Shown: in pieces, positions 8,494 to 16,236 of the stretch
Position numbering within the stretch: position 1 is the stretch's first letter
How the letters are laid out: each line of letters opens with the position of its first letter
Source: Actinoplanes utahensis
GTDB taxonomy: Bacteria > Actinomycetota > Actinomycetes > Mycobacteriales > Micromonosporaceae
Assembly: GCF_016862455.1 (NCBI RefSeq)
Contig: NZ_BOMZ01000078.1
Coordinates: 62,001 to 126,000 of the forward strand
Direction of reading: 5' to 3'
DNA: 64,000 nucleotides
Translations under genes and position numbers: made by a program
Notes under the pieces: generated by a model
Database searches by the model: none
Seen by the model: only the letters and a program-made list of their open reading frames with translations
What the model was told of the DNA's origin: nothing

Positions 8494-8822
8494 GGCGGGA
8501 TGTCGAGCAGGTCGGGGGAGGGGAACTCGGGCGGGTCGGTGTCCTCGACGCTGTCCCACTCGATGCCGCCGAGCACTTCGCCCCGCCGCTGGTCCTTCAC
8601 GGAGTAGAGGAACAGGCCGGCAGGGGTGCCGCGGACGACGGCGTCGGCACGGACCGTCATGCCCAGACCGTAGCCGGGCTCGAAGTCGATGGACGGGCAG
8701 CCGCACCCGCACGTGCCGACCACCCGCACACCAGCGGCCTGCGACCGGAGAGTGCCGTCGGTGGAGTCGAGCAGTGCGTCCAGCACGGCGCGTTCCCGCG
8801 GTGTCAGCGGCCTCGGATCCAT
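8484..8822 (-). CDS. conserved hypothetical protein with CGCGCP motif
   Basis: A 112-residue protein: LTPRERAVLDALL near the N-terminus, a GTCGCGCPSIDF Cys motif in the middle, a LFLYSV strand and a PPEFPSP tail. I recognise this arrangement from uncharacterised actinobacterial proteins; no function is known to me, although the clustered cysteines could bind a metal. The ATG at 8822 is preferred to the one at 8831 because TACGAT (8830-8835) lies exactly 7 nt upstream, which suits a leaderless transcript. Its 3' end abuts and slightly overlaps the transposase remnant. Confidence 0.65.
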   Translation of the reverse strand: MDPRPLTPRERAVLDALLDSTDGTLRSQAAGVRVVGTCGCGCPSIDFEPGYGLGMTVRADAVVRGTPAGLFLYSVKDQRRGEVLGGIEWDSVEDTDPPEFPSPDLLDIPPRR

Positions 8823-8829
8823 GCCGATC

Positions 8830-8835
8830 ATCGTA
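8830..8835 (-). promoter_or_regulatory. -10 hexamer for a leaderless start at 8822
   Basis: TACGAT on the minus strand, 7 nt before ATG 8822, with no ribosome-binding site between them. Confidence 0.45.
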
Positions 8836-9035
8836 TCGGCGGCCGTCGCTCACGCAGCCCGCAGATCGCCACATCGGCGGGCGTGGACCGGGCCCGCCAG
8901 GACCGTACTCCTCGCTGGTTGGCGTGGCGTTCTCATGTCGATTCGAGCATGGGTGGCCGTACCGAAGGAAGGGTTGAGAGGTTGGTGATCGGAAACGGAC
9001 TCGGGTTGTCCGGGATGCCGAGGGGGCGGTCTGCC

Positions 9036-9692
9036 TCAGCGCGGCCAGTCCTGGAATCGGGTCCGCAAGCGGGCCACCTGCGCGGGGTCGAGACCGTAGG
9101 CCGTGAACGCGCGGTCCGGGGTCTCGTCGAGGCGCCTGCCCGCGGCGGCGACGTCCTCGTCGAAGAGGCCCGGGTCGACCGTGCGGGCCAGGTCCAGCAG
9201 GGTGCCGGGGGAGCGGCCGGGCAGGAACGCGGCCACGTCGACGAAATCGCGGATCTCGGCCCGGTTCACCAGGGCGGCGACCTTCCAGGCGATCAGGTCG
9301 TCGAGGGCCATCACCCGGCCGATGTCGAGCAGCACCGGCTCCCGGGTGCGGGACAGGTGGCCGAGACTGAGCCGGACCGCGCCGGCGTCCGGCTGCGGCC
9401 GGTACGCGACCAGCTCCGACATCACATAGTCCAGCCCGTCGACGATCTCGGAGCTCGCCTCCACCTGCTCCACGCTGATGCCCGCGTCACGCAGCGCCGC
9501 CACCACCGCGGCCGTCGCCGCGACCACACTGCAGTCCTCGTCGCCGAACACGTCGACGTCCTCGGTCGGGCGGGACACGATCCCGTGCAGGATGAGCGCG
9601 AGACCGCCGCCGAGCGCGAACCCGAACCGGTCGGCGACCGACAGCGCGATCCGCGCGACCTGCAGGTGGAACGCGTCGATCGGGCCGGTCAA
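9036..9692 (-). CDS. AbiEii/AbiGii-like nucleotidyltransferase
   Basis: A 218-residue protein with the minimal nucleotidyltransferase signature of the AbiEii family. GGGLALILHG (residues 28-37) is followed by the TEDVDVF metal motif (Asp45, Asp47), and a later DDLIAWKVAAL helix is also typical. AbiEii proteins are toxins of type IV toxin-antitoxin systems that modify RNA or proteins with nucleotides. The start is the TTG of a TTGA overlap with the upstream gene's stop (9689-9691), so the two are translationally coupled. The partner is not a recognisable AbiEi antitoxin, so the toxin role is inferred from family only. Confidence 0.72.
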   Translation of the reverse strand: MTGPIDAFHLQVARIALSVADRFGFALGGGLALILHGIVSRPTEDVDVFGDEDCSVVAATAAVVAALRDAGISVEQVEASSEIVDGLDYVMSELVAYRPQPDAGAVRLSLGHLSRTREPVLLDIGRVMALDDLIAWKVAALVNRAEIRDFVDVAAFLPGRSPGTLLDLARTVDPGLFDEDVAAAGRRLDETPDRAFTAYGLDPAQVARLRTRFQDWPR

Positions 9693-10024
9693 GCGGCGAG
9701 CCCGGGATGCACGGCCTCCCACGCCTGCCGGACACCGCGCGGAAGGTACAGCTCGGGCCACAGGTCGGCCAGGAGACCGCCGTTCAGCCAGGTCCGCAGC
9801 TCGCCGGACTGGATCGCCTCGCGGAGGACGATCTCATACATCCGCTTGCGGTCGTACGGATCGTCGAGGTCGAACCGGCCCGCCGGAGACGGCGCCCACA
9901 CCAGGCGGTGCGGCAGATCCACCACCCCGGTCACCGGGCCGCGCAGGGTGCGCAGGTCGGTGGCCACGAGCGCACGCCGGCCCGGCCGGCTCCGCCGGTC
10001 CGCCGTCAATGCCCCGGTACTCAT
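9689..10024 (-). CDS. small protein coupled to the AbiEii-like gene (possible antitoxin or partner)
   Basis: A 111-residue protein of unknown function. It has a basic N-terminus, a central LPHRLVWAPSP region and a helical C-terminal half containing WLNGGLLADLW. It is the first gene of a two-gene unit with the nucleotidyltransferase, whose TTG start overlaps its TGA. TACGCT lies 7 nt before the ATG, so the transcript is probably leaderless. By position it could be the antitoxin, or it may be a substrate-binding partner. I see no helix-turn-helix of the AbiEi kind. Confidence 0.6.
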   Translation of the reverse strand: MSTGALTADRRSRPGRRALVATDLRTLRGPVTGVVDLPHRLVWAPSPAGRFDLDDPYDRKRMYEIVLREAIQSGELRTWLNGGLLADLWPELYLPRGVRQAWEAVHPGLAA

Positions 10025-10031
10025 GCCGCCC

Positions 10032-10037
10032 AGCGTA
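10032..10037 (-). promoter_or_regulatory. -10 hexamer for a leaderless start at 10024
   Basis: TACGCT on the minus strand, 7 nt before ATG 10024, with no ribosome-binding site visible. Confidence 0.5.
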
Positions 10038-10252
10038 CGCGGTCGCCACGTCCCGCGAACAGCCACAACGCGTCCACCTGGGGAAGCCCGCCGCCGCGGT
10101 GCCCGACGCCGACCGGCCGGGCAGCCCCAGGCTCGCCGCCGCGCTGGCCTGGCATCGGCTGACCTGGCAGCCCTCGGCTCGCCGCCGTAGCCTTCGTCCC
10201 ATCGATCATTCGCCGCGCTGATCAATCGGCGACACGAGGTGGAGGAGGGAGC

Positions 10253-10591
10253 ATGGCCTCTCGACCGGACCGGGTCGAGGCTGCGTGGGCGACCTACCGC
10301 CAGACCGCGGCGCCGCATGTCGACCGTGATCTCATCGAGGCTGCCTACGCCGATCCGCGGCTACGGGCGTTGTTCCCCTTCCACAGCCACCACTCGCTGA
10401 CCTTCAGTCGTCGCGTCACCTTCCCGTACACCCACGATGCTCCGGTGATCACTCCGGTGGGCGGGAGATACCGGGTGACCTGGTGGGCGACCCGTTCGCC
10501 GCACGGACCGGCGGACATCGGCGAGGTCGACGACCCGCGCGAGGCGGTCGCTCTGGTCGTCGCGCACCTCCCACCCCGCGCCGGGCCGTAA
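10253..10591 (+). CDS. DUF6193-like small protein
   Basis: A 112-residue protein. The segment DPRLRALFPFHSHHSLTFSR, then FPYTHDAPVITP, a Gly-Arg-Tyr strand and a closing EAVALVVAHLPP helix match the layout I know from DUF6193 proteins. These are common in actinobacteria and often lie near natural-product or toxin-immunity genes. No biochemical role is known to me. A strong GGAGGAGGG precedes the ATG by 5-6 nt. It stands alone between the divergent nucleotidyltransferase unit and the pectate lyase promoter. Confidence 0.6.
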   Translation: MASRPDRVEAAWATYRQTAAPHVDRDLIEAAYADPRLRALFPFHSHHSLTFSRRVTFPYTHDAPVITPVGGRYRVTWWATRSPHGPADIGEVDDPREAVALVVAHLPPRAGP

Positions 10592-10604
10592 TTCGCGCGA
10601 CTTC

Positions 10605-10633
10605 TTGTCTTGACATCGATCAGGGCCTATCGT
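10605..10633 (+). promoter_or_regulatory. predicted promoter of the pectate lyase gene
   Basis: TTGTCT (10605-10610) and TATCGT (10628-10633) match the sigma-70-type consensus at 4 of 6 positions each, with a 17-nt spacer. The predicted start point, about 10640, falls inside the downstream palindrome. Confidence 0.5.
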
Positions 10634-10638
10634 CCGCA

Positions 10639-10652
10639 GGAAAGCGCTTTCC
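10639..10652. promoter_or_regulatory. LacI-type operator palindrome
   Basis: GGAAAGCGCTTTCC is a perfect 14-bp palindrome with the central CG and A/T-rich arms typical of LacI/GalR-family operators. It covers the predicted transcription start of the pectate lyase gene, so a bound repressor would block initiation. No LacI-family gene is in the window. Confidence 0.6.
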
Positions 10653-10700
10653 CCCCGCTTGAAGGCGCGACCGAAATCCCCGGATGAAGGCGAGACAGGA

Positions 10701-11912
10701 ATGAGACGACCAGTCGCCCTACGGTGGCTCGCCGGCGGCGCCACCGCGATCGCCGGCGCCGCGATCATGATCGCTCTGCCGACGGCGCAGGCCATGGCCG
10801 CGGACAACTTGAGCCTCAGCGCCGGCGCGGACGGTTCCAGCAAGGCCAGTGGCACCAGTTACGGCAACGTCAAGGACGGCAACACCGGCACCTACTGGGC
10901 GCCGAACGGCAGCACCGGGCACGTCTCGGTCAAATGGGGCAGCGCGACGACGGTGTCCTCGGCCGTCATCAAGCAGGCCTCCGGCGGTGGCTCGATCAAC
11001 TCGTGGCGGCTGCTCAACGCCGACTCCGGCGGCGTCCTGGCCACCGGCAGCGGCAGCCCGAGCACGATCTCCTTCGCCTCGACCGCCCTGAAGAAGGTCA
11101 CCTTCGAGATCACCGGCGCGTCCGGCGCGCCGCGGATCGCCGAGTTCGAGACGTACGGCTCCGGCGGCACCACCCCGACCACCAGCCCCACCGCGAGCCC
11201 CACGTCCAACCCCAGCCCGACCGGCGGCACCGGCGCCCCGACCGGCGCGTGGCCGTCCTCGGCCGGCAACGTGTCGATCTCCGGCACGGTCAACGTCTCC
11301 GGCACCTTCGACGGTGGCATGAAGACGTACTGCTGCATCGGCGACGGCTCGCAGAGCGAGTCCCAGGACCCGATGTTCAAGATCGCCAACGGCGGCACCC
11401 TGCAGAACGTCATCATCGGCTCGCCCGCCGGTGACGGCGTGCACTGCGAGGGCACCTGCACCATCCGCAACGTGTGGTGGAACGACATCGGCGAGGACGC
11501 CGCGACCTTCAAGGGCACCGGCGGCGGCACCAGCTACGTCATCGGTGGCGGTGCGCGGAACGGCAGCGACAAGACGTTCCAGCACAACGGCAACGGCACG
11601 GTGAGCATCTCCGGCTTCTACCTCAGCGGCTCCGGCAAGCTCTACCGCGGCTGTGGCAACTGCACCACGTCGCACCAGCGCCACGTGAAGATCGACAACG
11701 TGCTGCTGAACGACATCGACATGGTCGCCGGCATCAACAGCAACTGGGGCGACACCGCCACCATCACCCGCGTCACCCTGTCCAACGCCTCCAGCGCCAC
11801 GGTCTGCGGCAAGTACCAGGGCGTCGCCAAGGGCAGCGAGCCCAAGTACCTGGGCGAAGGCTGGAACGACGCCAACTGCAAGGTCAACAAGAGCGACATC
11901 ACCTACAAGTAG
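10701..11912 (+). CDS. secreted pectate lyase, PL3 family, with N-terminal discoidin-like module
   Basis: A 403-residue secreted enzyme that cleaves polygalacturonate by beta-elimination. A signal peptide (about residues 1-33, ending AMA) precedes a discoidin/CBM-like beta-sandwich (about 35-155), a Thr/Ser/Pro linker (about 158-185) and the PL3 beta-helix (about 190-403). PL3 landmarks are GDGVHCEGTCTIRNVWWNDIGEDAA and, near the C-terminus, Cys-rich SGKLYRGCGNC. The ATG at 10701 is chosen for the signal peptide; it follows GACAGGA closely. A sigma-70-like promoter and a LacI-type palindrome precede it, and a strong hairpin follows, so it is probably monocistronic and sugar-regulated. Confidence 0.9.
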   Translation: MRRPVALRWLAGGATAIAGAAIMIALPTAQAMAADNLSLSAGADGSSKASGTSYGNVKDGNTGTYWAPNGSTGHVSVKWGSATTVSSAVIKQASGGGSINSWRLLNADSGGVLATGSGSPSTISFASTALKKVTFEITGASGAPRIAEFETYGSGGTTPTTSPTASPTSNPSPTGGTGAPTGAWPSSAGNVSISGTVNVSGTFDGGMKTYCCIGDGSQSESQDPMFKIANGGTLQNVIIGSPAGDGVHCEGTCTIRNVWWNDIGEDAATFKGTGGGTSYVIGGGARNGSDKTFQHNGNGTVSISGFYLSGSGKLYRGCGNCTTSHQRHVKIDNVLLNDIDMVAGINSNWGDTATITRVTLSNASSATVCGKYQGVAKGSEPKYLGEGWNDANCKVNKSDITYK

Positions 11913-11919
11913 TCCGTCC

Positions 11920-11955
11920 CCGGCGGGCGCTCACCGAGTGGTGGGCGCCCGCCGG
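11920..11955 (+). terminator. hairpin after the pectate lyase gene
   Basis: CCGGCGGGCGC (11920-11930) pairs perfectly with GCGCCCGCCGG (11945-11955). Inside it CACC pairs with GGTG around a GAGT loop. It begins 7 nt after the stop codon and has no T-tract. Confidence 0.6.
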
Positions 11956-12055
11956 TCCGTGTCATGCCGTCCGCCCGCCCGCGGCGGATGAGCCGTCATC
12001 GACGGCGCGCGATATCGTGGCTGCTTTCGCGTCGGCGTGGACGGGGGGACCGGGC

Positions 12056-13402
12056 GTGGCGGTGAATCGGGCCGGGCGGGCAGTCCTGCTGGCGCTCCTC
12101 TGCAGCGTCCTGGCCACGGTCGCCGCTGTCGCGGTGATCGCCGGCATCCGGGACGAGCCGGGGCCGGTGCCGAACGGCCCGGACGGTGACGGCGGCACCG
12201 TCGCCTGGAGTGTGGAGACCGCCACCGGCTCCTGGGACGCGCATGTCGTCGGGGACACGGCAGTGGTCCTCGACGGCAAGCGGCTGCTCGGCCTGAACGC
12301 CGCCGACGGAAACCTGCGGTGGAGCCTGCCCTTCGCGGGGGAGGGCACGACGTTCACCGTGGCCGGTGGCATGGTGGCCGTGCAGCGGGGCACGGACGGC
12401 CCGGTCGACGTGGTCGCGCCGGACGCCGGGCGGATCGTCTGGTCCACGCCGGGAGCGGTGCGCATGGTCGCCCGTGACGATGCGCTCTATCTGGATTCGT
12501 GCCCGGATCGGGACGAGCCGGCCGATGACTGCGCCATCGTGAAACGGCGGATCGCCGACGGCGCCACTGCCTGGTCGGTGCCGGACCCGCCGTTCCTCCT
12601 TCAGGAGGACGTGATCGGCGGCCGGCCCCCGCTGGCGCCGCCCGCCGCCGCATACCTGCCGGTCACCACCTCGTCGCCGGGGAAGAACGCGCAGGGCGCG
12701 CTGCTGGACGCGGCCTCCGGGCGGTTGCTGCCGGGACGGGTCGGCCCGCGGGGCTGGTACGTGCTGGCGGCCGGGGACCTCCTCGTCACCACCGACCACG
12801 ATCCGCCGCGCGGTGCCCGGGACTGCCCGGTGGCGGTCGACGCGGTCGACGGCCGCAGCGGGCGACCGGCCTGGAAGGGTGTCGTGTACAGCGGCCGCCG
12901 CGCCGGCGACGAGTGCCGCAGGCGGCTCAGCGACTCGCTCGGCGGCACCGTCATGTTCGGCTCCGGCGGCGCGATCGCCGCGGTGGACCGCAACGACCGG
13001 ACCACACTGACCGATCTGCGCACCGGAAAGGTCCGCTGGACCGCGGAGAAGCCGGGTGTGCCCATCGCCTGCGACGAGCGGACCCTGCTGGTTCGTGACA
13101 ACGGCGAGTCCGGCCCGGTGTCGCTGCTCGGCCTCGACGACGGCCGGCCGCTCTGGACCGTGCCGGACCCCGGCCTGGCGAGCTCGTCGGCCAGCTGGGA
13201 GTCGGCTGTCGCGGGCGACCTGGTCGCGGTGATGAGTGCGACCGGCGACCGGCCGTACGTGCAGGTTCACGATGCGCGGACCGGCCGGCAGCTGGCCCGC
13301 CGTGGTGGCTGGCTGACCGGCATCGGGGACGGTTGGGTCATGGTGTCGACGAGTGCCGGCGCGACCGGCGCCCATCTCAAGCTGTACCTGCTGCGGTTCT
13401 GA
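12056..13402 (+). CDS. membrane-anchored PQQ-type beta-propeller protein
   Basis: A 448-residue protein. One N-terminal hydrophobic helix (about residues 8-30, LLALLCSVLATVAAVAVIAG) is followed by an extracellular seven-bladed propeller. Recurrent blade motifs of the Ala-x-Asp-Gly-x-x-x-Trp kind are present (NAADGNLRWS, DAGRIVWST, DGRPLWTV, RTGKVRWT). Propellers of this type act as scaffolds or binding modules, and PQQ is usually not bound in anchored forms. The GTG at 12056 sits 6 nt after GGGGGGA. A paralogous lipoprotein occurs at 42671-43915. Function is unknown. Confidence 0.7.
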   Translation: MAVNRAGRAVLLALLCSVLATVAAVAVIAGIRDEPGPVPNGPDGDGGTVAWSVETATGSWDAHVVGDTAVVLDGKRLLGLNAADGNLRWSLPFAGEGTTFTVAGGMVAVQRGTDGPVDVVAPDAGRIVWSTPGAVRMVARDDALYLDSCPDRDEPADDCAIVKRRIADGATAWSVPDPPFLLQEDVIGGRPPLAPPAAAYLPVTTSSPGKNAQGALLDAASGRLLPGRVGPRGWYVLAAGDLLVTTDHDPPRGARDCPVAVDAVDGRSGRPAWKGVVYSGRRAGDECRRRLSDSLGGTVMFGSGGAIAAVDRNDRTTLTDLRTGKVRWTAEKPGVPIACDERTLLVRDNGESGPVSLLGLDDGRPLWTVPDPGLASSSASWESAVAGDLVAVMSATGDRPYVQVHDARTGRQLARRGGWLTGIGDGWVMVSTSAGATGAHLKLYLLRF

Positions 13403-13412
13403 TCGGGGTTTC

Positions 13413-13456
13413 GCCTTGATCCCCGCGGCCACCTACGCTCCCGCGGGGATCAAGGC
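13413..13456. terminator. 16-bp perfect hairpin between convergent genes
   Basis: GCCTTGATCCCCGCGG (13413-13428) and its exact reverse complement (13441-13456) flank a 12-nt loop. It starts 10 nt after the propeller stop and precedes the convergent hydrolase gene, so it is probably a bidirectional terminator. The remaining 143 bases up to 13599 show nothing recognisable. Confidence 0.65.
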
Positions 13457-13599
13457 CTGCAGCCCGAGTAGAGCCCACCCAGGACGCCCACCGCAAAGCC
13501 ACTCTTGCGGGCCGGGAACCGGGCGGCGCGGATGCGGCCTTCTCCGCCGTGACTCGCGGGCGGGAGACCTCGGGTTGCGGGCAGGCGGCCAGGAGTTCC

Positions 13600-14409
13600 T
13601 CAGAAGCGTGCTGATGACACCGAGGTGTCGGCGAGAAAGCGTCTGTGCAGGGTCAGCCACTCGTCGGGCCGTTCGACGAATGGGAGGTGGCCGGTCGCGA
13701 TCGCGGCGGTCCGGGCGCCCGGGACGGCAGTGGCGAGGTGCCGTTGCAGTTCCGGCGTGACCAGGCTGTCATATGTCGTCGAGATCACCAGGGTGGGCAC
13801 ATTCATGTGCTTCAGATCGTCCTGTACATCGATGCGATCGAGTAGGTCGAGGTGCTCCGGTGTTCCGGGCGGGACGGTCGCGGCCACGGCAGCCAGGGAC
13901 GTGTCGAGGTCGCGTTGCGACAGCGCGCCGAGCGCGCCTTCGCTGAGGCCGACCAGCGACAGGTATTCAGCGAGCCGGTCGAGGTCGCCGGCGACCAGCA
14001 ACTCACGCCAGATTCGCACGGCGAGCCGGAACCGCGGGTTCGGCCGGATGAACCCGGCGGTGAGCACGAGTGCCGTGACCCGTTCCGGATGCCGGGTGGC
14101 GGCCCGCACGGCGAGCGCGGCGCCCATCGAATACCCGGCGATGGCGAAGTGTTCCACGCCCTCCTCGACGGCAGTGGCAACGAGTTCGTCGGCCAGCCCG
14201 TCGAGGGTGAGCGGTCTGCCGGATCTAGGCGTCTTGCCCGTTCCCGGCAGGTCGGGGCCGACGACGGTGCGGTGCTCGGCTAGAGCGTCCAGGATGGGGC
14301 CGAAGTTCGGCTCGATGCCGCCGCCGGCGCCGTGCGCGAGGAGCAGGCCGGGGCCGGTACCGCGAACGATCCGGGCGAGAGACGAGGCTGGGAGAACTGG
14401 TGCAGGCAT
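13600..14409 (-). CDS. alpha/beta-hydrolase
   Basis: A 269-residue soluble alpha/beta-hydrolase. The oxyanion segment HGAGGG lies near residue 26, the nucleophile elbow GYSMGAA holds the catalytic Ser (about residue 94), an Asp lies in STTYDSLVTP, and the final His is in GHLPFVERP. There is no signal peptide, so it acts in the cytosol; the substrate cannot be predicted. It is divergent from a MerR-type regulator 59 bp away. A MerR-style promoter with a long spacer faces it, so it is probably that regulator's target. Confidence 0.82.
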   Translation of the reverse strand: MPAPVLPASSLARIVRGTGPGLLLAHGAGGGIEPNFGPILDALAEHRTVVGPDLPGTGKTPRSGRPLTLDGLADELVATAVEEGVEHFAIAGYSMGAALAVRAATRHPERVTALVLTAGFIRPNPRFRLAVRIWRELLVAGDLDRLAEYLSLVGLSEGALGALSQRDLDTSLAAVAATVPPGTPEHLDLLDRIDVQDDLKHMNVPTLVISTTYDSLVTPELQRHLATAVPGARTAAIATGHLPFVERPDEWLTLHRRFLADTSVSSARF

Positions 14410-14417
14410 GCAGCGAC

Positions 14418-14447
14418 GGTAAACTCTGACACCGATGGCAGAGTCAA
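14418..14447 (-). promoter_or_regulatory. MerR-type operator within a long-spacer promoter
   Basis: On the minus strand TTGACT (14442-14447) is followed after 18 nt by TTTACC (14418-14423). The spacer holds the inverted repeat ACTCTG-N10-CAGAGT (14423-14444). Promoters with 18-20 nt spacers over an inverted repeat are the hallmark of MerR-family control. The predicted transcript would start near the hydrolase ATG. Confidence 0.55.
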
Positions 14448-14467
14448 AACGACGAGGTGCGGATCAC

Positions 14468-14896
14468 ATGCGCATGGGCGAAATGGTGCGGCGGACCGGT
14501 GTCAGTGAACGGCTGTTGCGCTACTACGAATCGCAAGGGCTCCTGCATCCGATGCGGACGCCGAGCGGTTATCGCATCTACGCCGAGGCCGATGTCAGAA
14601 CCGTTGGCCGTATCCGCCGTCTGCTTGCAGCCGGGCTCGGCACCGCGACGATCGCACGGATCCTGCCATGCATCCGCGAGGACGGCCATCGCCTCATGCC
14701 AACCTGCCCACAGTTGGTGAGCGAGCTCCAACAAGAACGTGACCGGATGACCGCCGCGATCGAGGATCTGCGGATATCGCGGGGGATCCTCGACACGGTG
14801 ATCAGCGCAGGCCCATCTGGACCCGCCCGCAGCGCTGATGCCTCCTCGCTCGTACCTAGTGGCAGCGAGTCGGGCCGCCGGCCGGAGGTCGCATAG
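14468..14896 (+). CDS. MerR-family transcriptional regulator
   Basis: A 142-residue regulator with the N-terminal winged helix of the family (MGEMVRRTGVSERLLRYYESQGLL, residues 3-26, then PSGYRIY). A coiled dimerisation helix (about residues 85-115) and a short tail without a metal-binding Cys cluster follow. The ATG at 14468 is chosen; the ATG at 14435 lies within the putative operator and would add residues before the normal family start. It probably regulates itself and the divergent hydrolase. The effector is unknown. Confidence 0.83.
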   Translation: MRMGEMVRRTGVSERLLRYYESQGLLHPMRTPSGYRIYAEADVRTVGRIRRLLAAGLGTATIARILPCIREDGHRLMPTCPQLVSELQQERDRMTAAIEDLRISRGILDTVISAGPSGPARSADASSLVPSGSESGRRPEVA

Positions 14897-15125
14897 AGAC
14901 CTGCCGATCGTCCTGAAGCCGACCGAACTGCCTCAAGCGTTGCTCGCGCCCATGCTTCAGGGCGATGCGCTCGGTTCCTTTCCTGTTCCCACCGGGCATG
15001 CAGGTCAGCGCACTTCATAGTCGCCCCGCACCGGCTCGATGCCCGAACTCACCGCAGTCCGCCTTGACCAGGCAGCGGACCGGCCCACGGCGACACGGGG
15101 CTGGAGCCCGAGGCCGAACGACGAG
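14897..15125. other. intergenic stretch without recognisable genes
   Basis: This 229-base gap separates the MerR gene from the convergent GlcNAc-type kinase gene. Short open frames on both strands show no known motif, and I see no hairpin of terminator strength. It may hold decayed coding sequence. Confidence 0.4.
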
Positions 15126-16178
15126 CTAAGTGGAGAGCAGCCGCCGGTGCAGTTCGGCGGCATCGGCGGGGGAGAGGAGACGGGCCGCCAGCCAGGCCGC
15201 GGCTGTAGCCGGGTCACCGCTGGTCAGCAGGGGTATGCCGCGCCGCCGGAGTGCCGTGGACAGTCCGGCACGCAGGGGGGTCGCGGCGGTGAGCAGGCTG
15301 CCGGCCAGCACCACCGGGCCGTCCGTGAGCACCTCGTCCAGGGTCGCGGCCAGGCGGCGGACGGCCTCGGTGGTGATCGCGACCGCGTGCGGATCGCCGG
15401 CTTCGGCCAAGGCACACACCACCGGGGCGAGCGCGGCGATCCGGGTGTGCGGCACGGTCTGCGCCCAGGCGATCAGCCGGTCGCGACCGTCGACTCCGGT
15501 CCACGCGATGGGCTGAGCGGAGGGGCCGGCGGAGGGCGGAGAGTCGGCCGAGAGCGGAGAGTCGGTCGAGGGCAGAGAGTCGGTCGAGGGCGGGGAGCCG
15601 GTCGAGGGTGGGGAAGGGCCGGGCGGCAGGGCGGCGGCGGTGTGGCCGGCGATGACGTCGGCGAACGGGGAGTGCCAGGAGCGGATGGCACAGCGCAGAG
15701 CCTGCAGGCCCAGCCAGTGGCCGGAGCCCTCGTCGCCGAGGAGCCAGCCGAGGCCGTCCGCCGTACGTACCACCTGATGGTCTTGGATCTGGGCGGCGAC
15801 GGCGCCGGTGCCCGCGATGAGGACCGTGCCGGACGCCTCGCTCGCGCCGGCCGCGAAAGCGGTCACCGCGTCGCCGACGACGGTGAACGGGCAGGTCAGG
15901 CCGGTCGACTCCCAGGCTCGGGTGAGGGCGGCGAGGTTTGCCGGTTCGGTGCCCGCGCCCAGTCCGGCGAGGCCCAGCGTGCCGCCGGCGACCGTGGCGG
16001 GGTCGAGGCCGGACAGTGCCTGCCGGACGGCACCGGCGATGGCGAGCGCGGCGGCCGGGCCGGCGGTGAACAGGTTGCCGGGGCCGTCGCGGCCGCGGCC
16101 GAGCACCGTGCCGGACAGGGTCGCCGCCACCGCACGGGAGGTGGTCCCGCCGGCGTCGACACCTACCACGAGCCTCAT
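15126..16178 (-). CDS. N-acetylglucosamine kinase-like BadF/BcrD-type ATPase with a repeat insert
   Basis: A 350-residue ASKHA-fold kinase. Phosphate-1 motif VDAGGTTSRAV is at residues 7-17, phosphate-2 IAGTGAVAA at 121-129, and GDEGSGHWLG at 148-157 as in GlcNAc kinases. It likely phosphorylates imported N-acetylglucosamine or a related aminosugar. Residues about 184-221 are an unusual Pro/Ser/Thr/Asp hexapeptide repeat (SPPSTD-like), encoded by an in-phase 18-bp minisatellite within the second domain. The start ATG 16178 is preferred to an upstream one that adds a poor leader. The gene is divergent from the RpiR-NgcEFG operon. Confidence 0.82.
   Translation of the reverse strand: MRLVVGVDAGGTTSRAVAATLSGTVLGRGRDGPGNLFTAGPAAALAIAGAVRQALSGLDPATVAGGTLGLAGLGAGTEPANLAALTRAWESTGLTCPFTVVGDAVTAFAAGASEASGTVLIAGTGAVAAQIQDHQVVRTADGLGWLLGDEGSGHWLGLQALRCAIRSWHSPFADVIAGHTAAALPPGPSPPSTGSPPSTDSLPSTDSPLSADSPPSAGPSAQPIAWTGVDGRDRLIAWAQTVPHTRIAALAPVVCALAEAGDPHAVAITTEAVRRLAATLDEVLTDGPVVLAGSLLTAATPLRAGLSTALRRRGIPLLTSGDPATAAAWLAARLLSPADAAELHRRLLST
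15521..15610. repeat. 18-bp in-phase minisatellite inside the kinase gene
   Basis: About five degenerate copies of an 18-bp unit (core GAGAGTCGGTCGAGGGCG, e.g. 15539-15556, 15557-15574, 15575-15592, 15593-15610). Each copy encodes six residues on the minus strand, so copy-number change keeps the frame. Confidence 0.8.
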
Positions 16179-16207
16179 GGCGGAGATCGAAACACAGAAA
16201 TTCATTG

Positions 16208-16236
16208 TTGACTAGCCGCGCCCACGGTCGTAATTT
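16208..16236 (+). promoter_or_regulatory. predicted promoter of the rpiR-ngc operon
   Basis: TTGACT (16208-16213) and TAATTT (16231-16236) are separated by 17 nt. The -10 element overlaps the left arm of the inverted repeat at 16234-16262. Confidence 0.5.

Noticed and set aside
14838..15217. Short open frames between the MerR and kinase genes
   Set aside because: Neither strand shows a recognisable motif, start signal or codon pattern better than chance.
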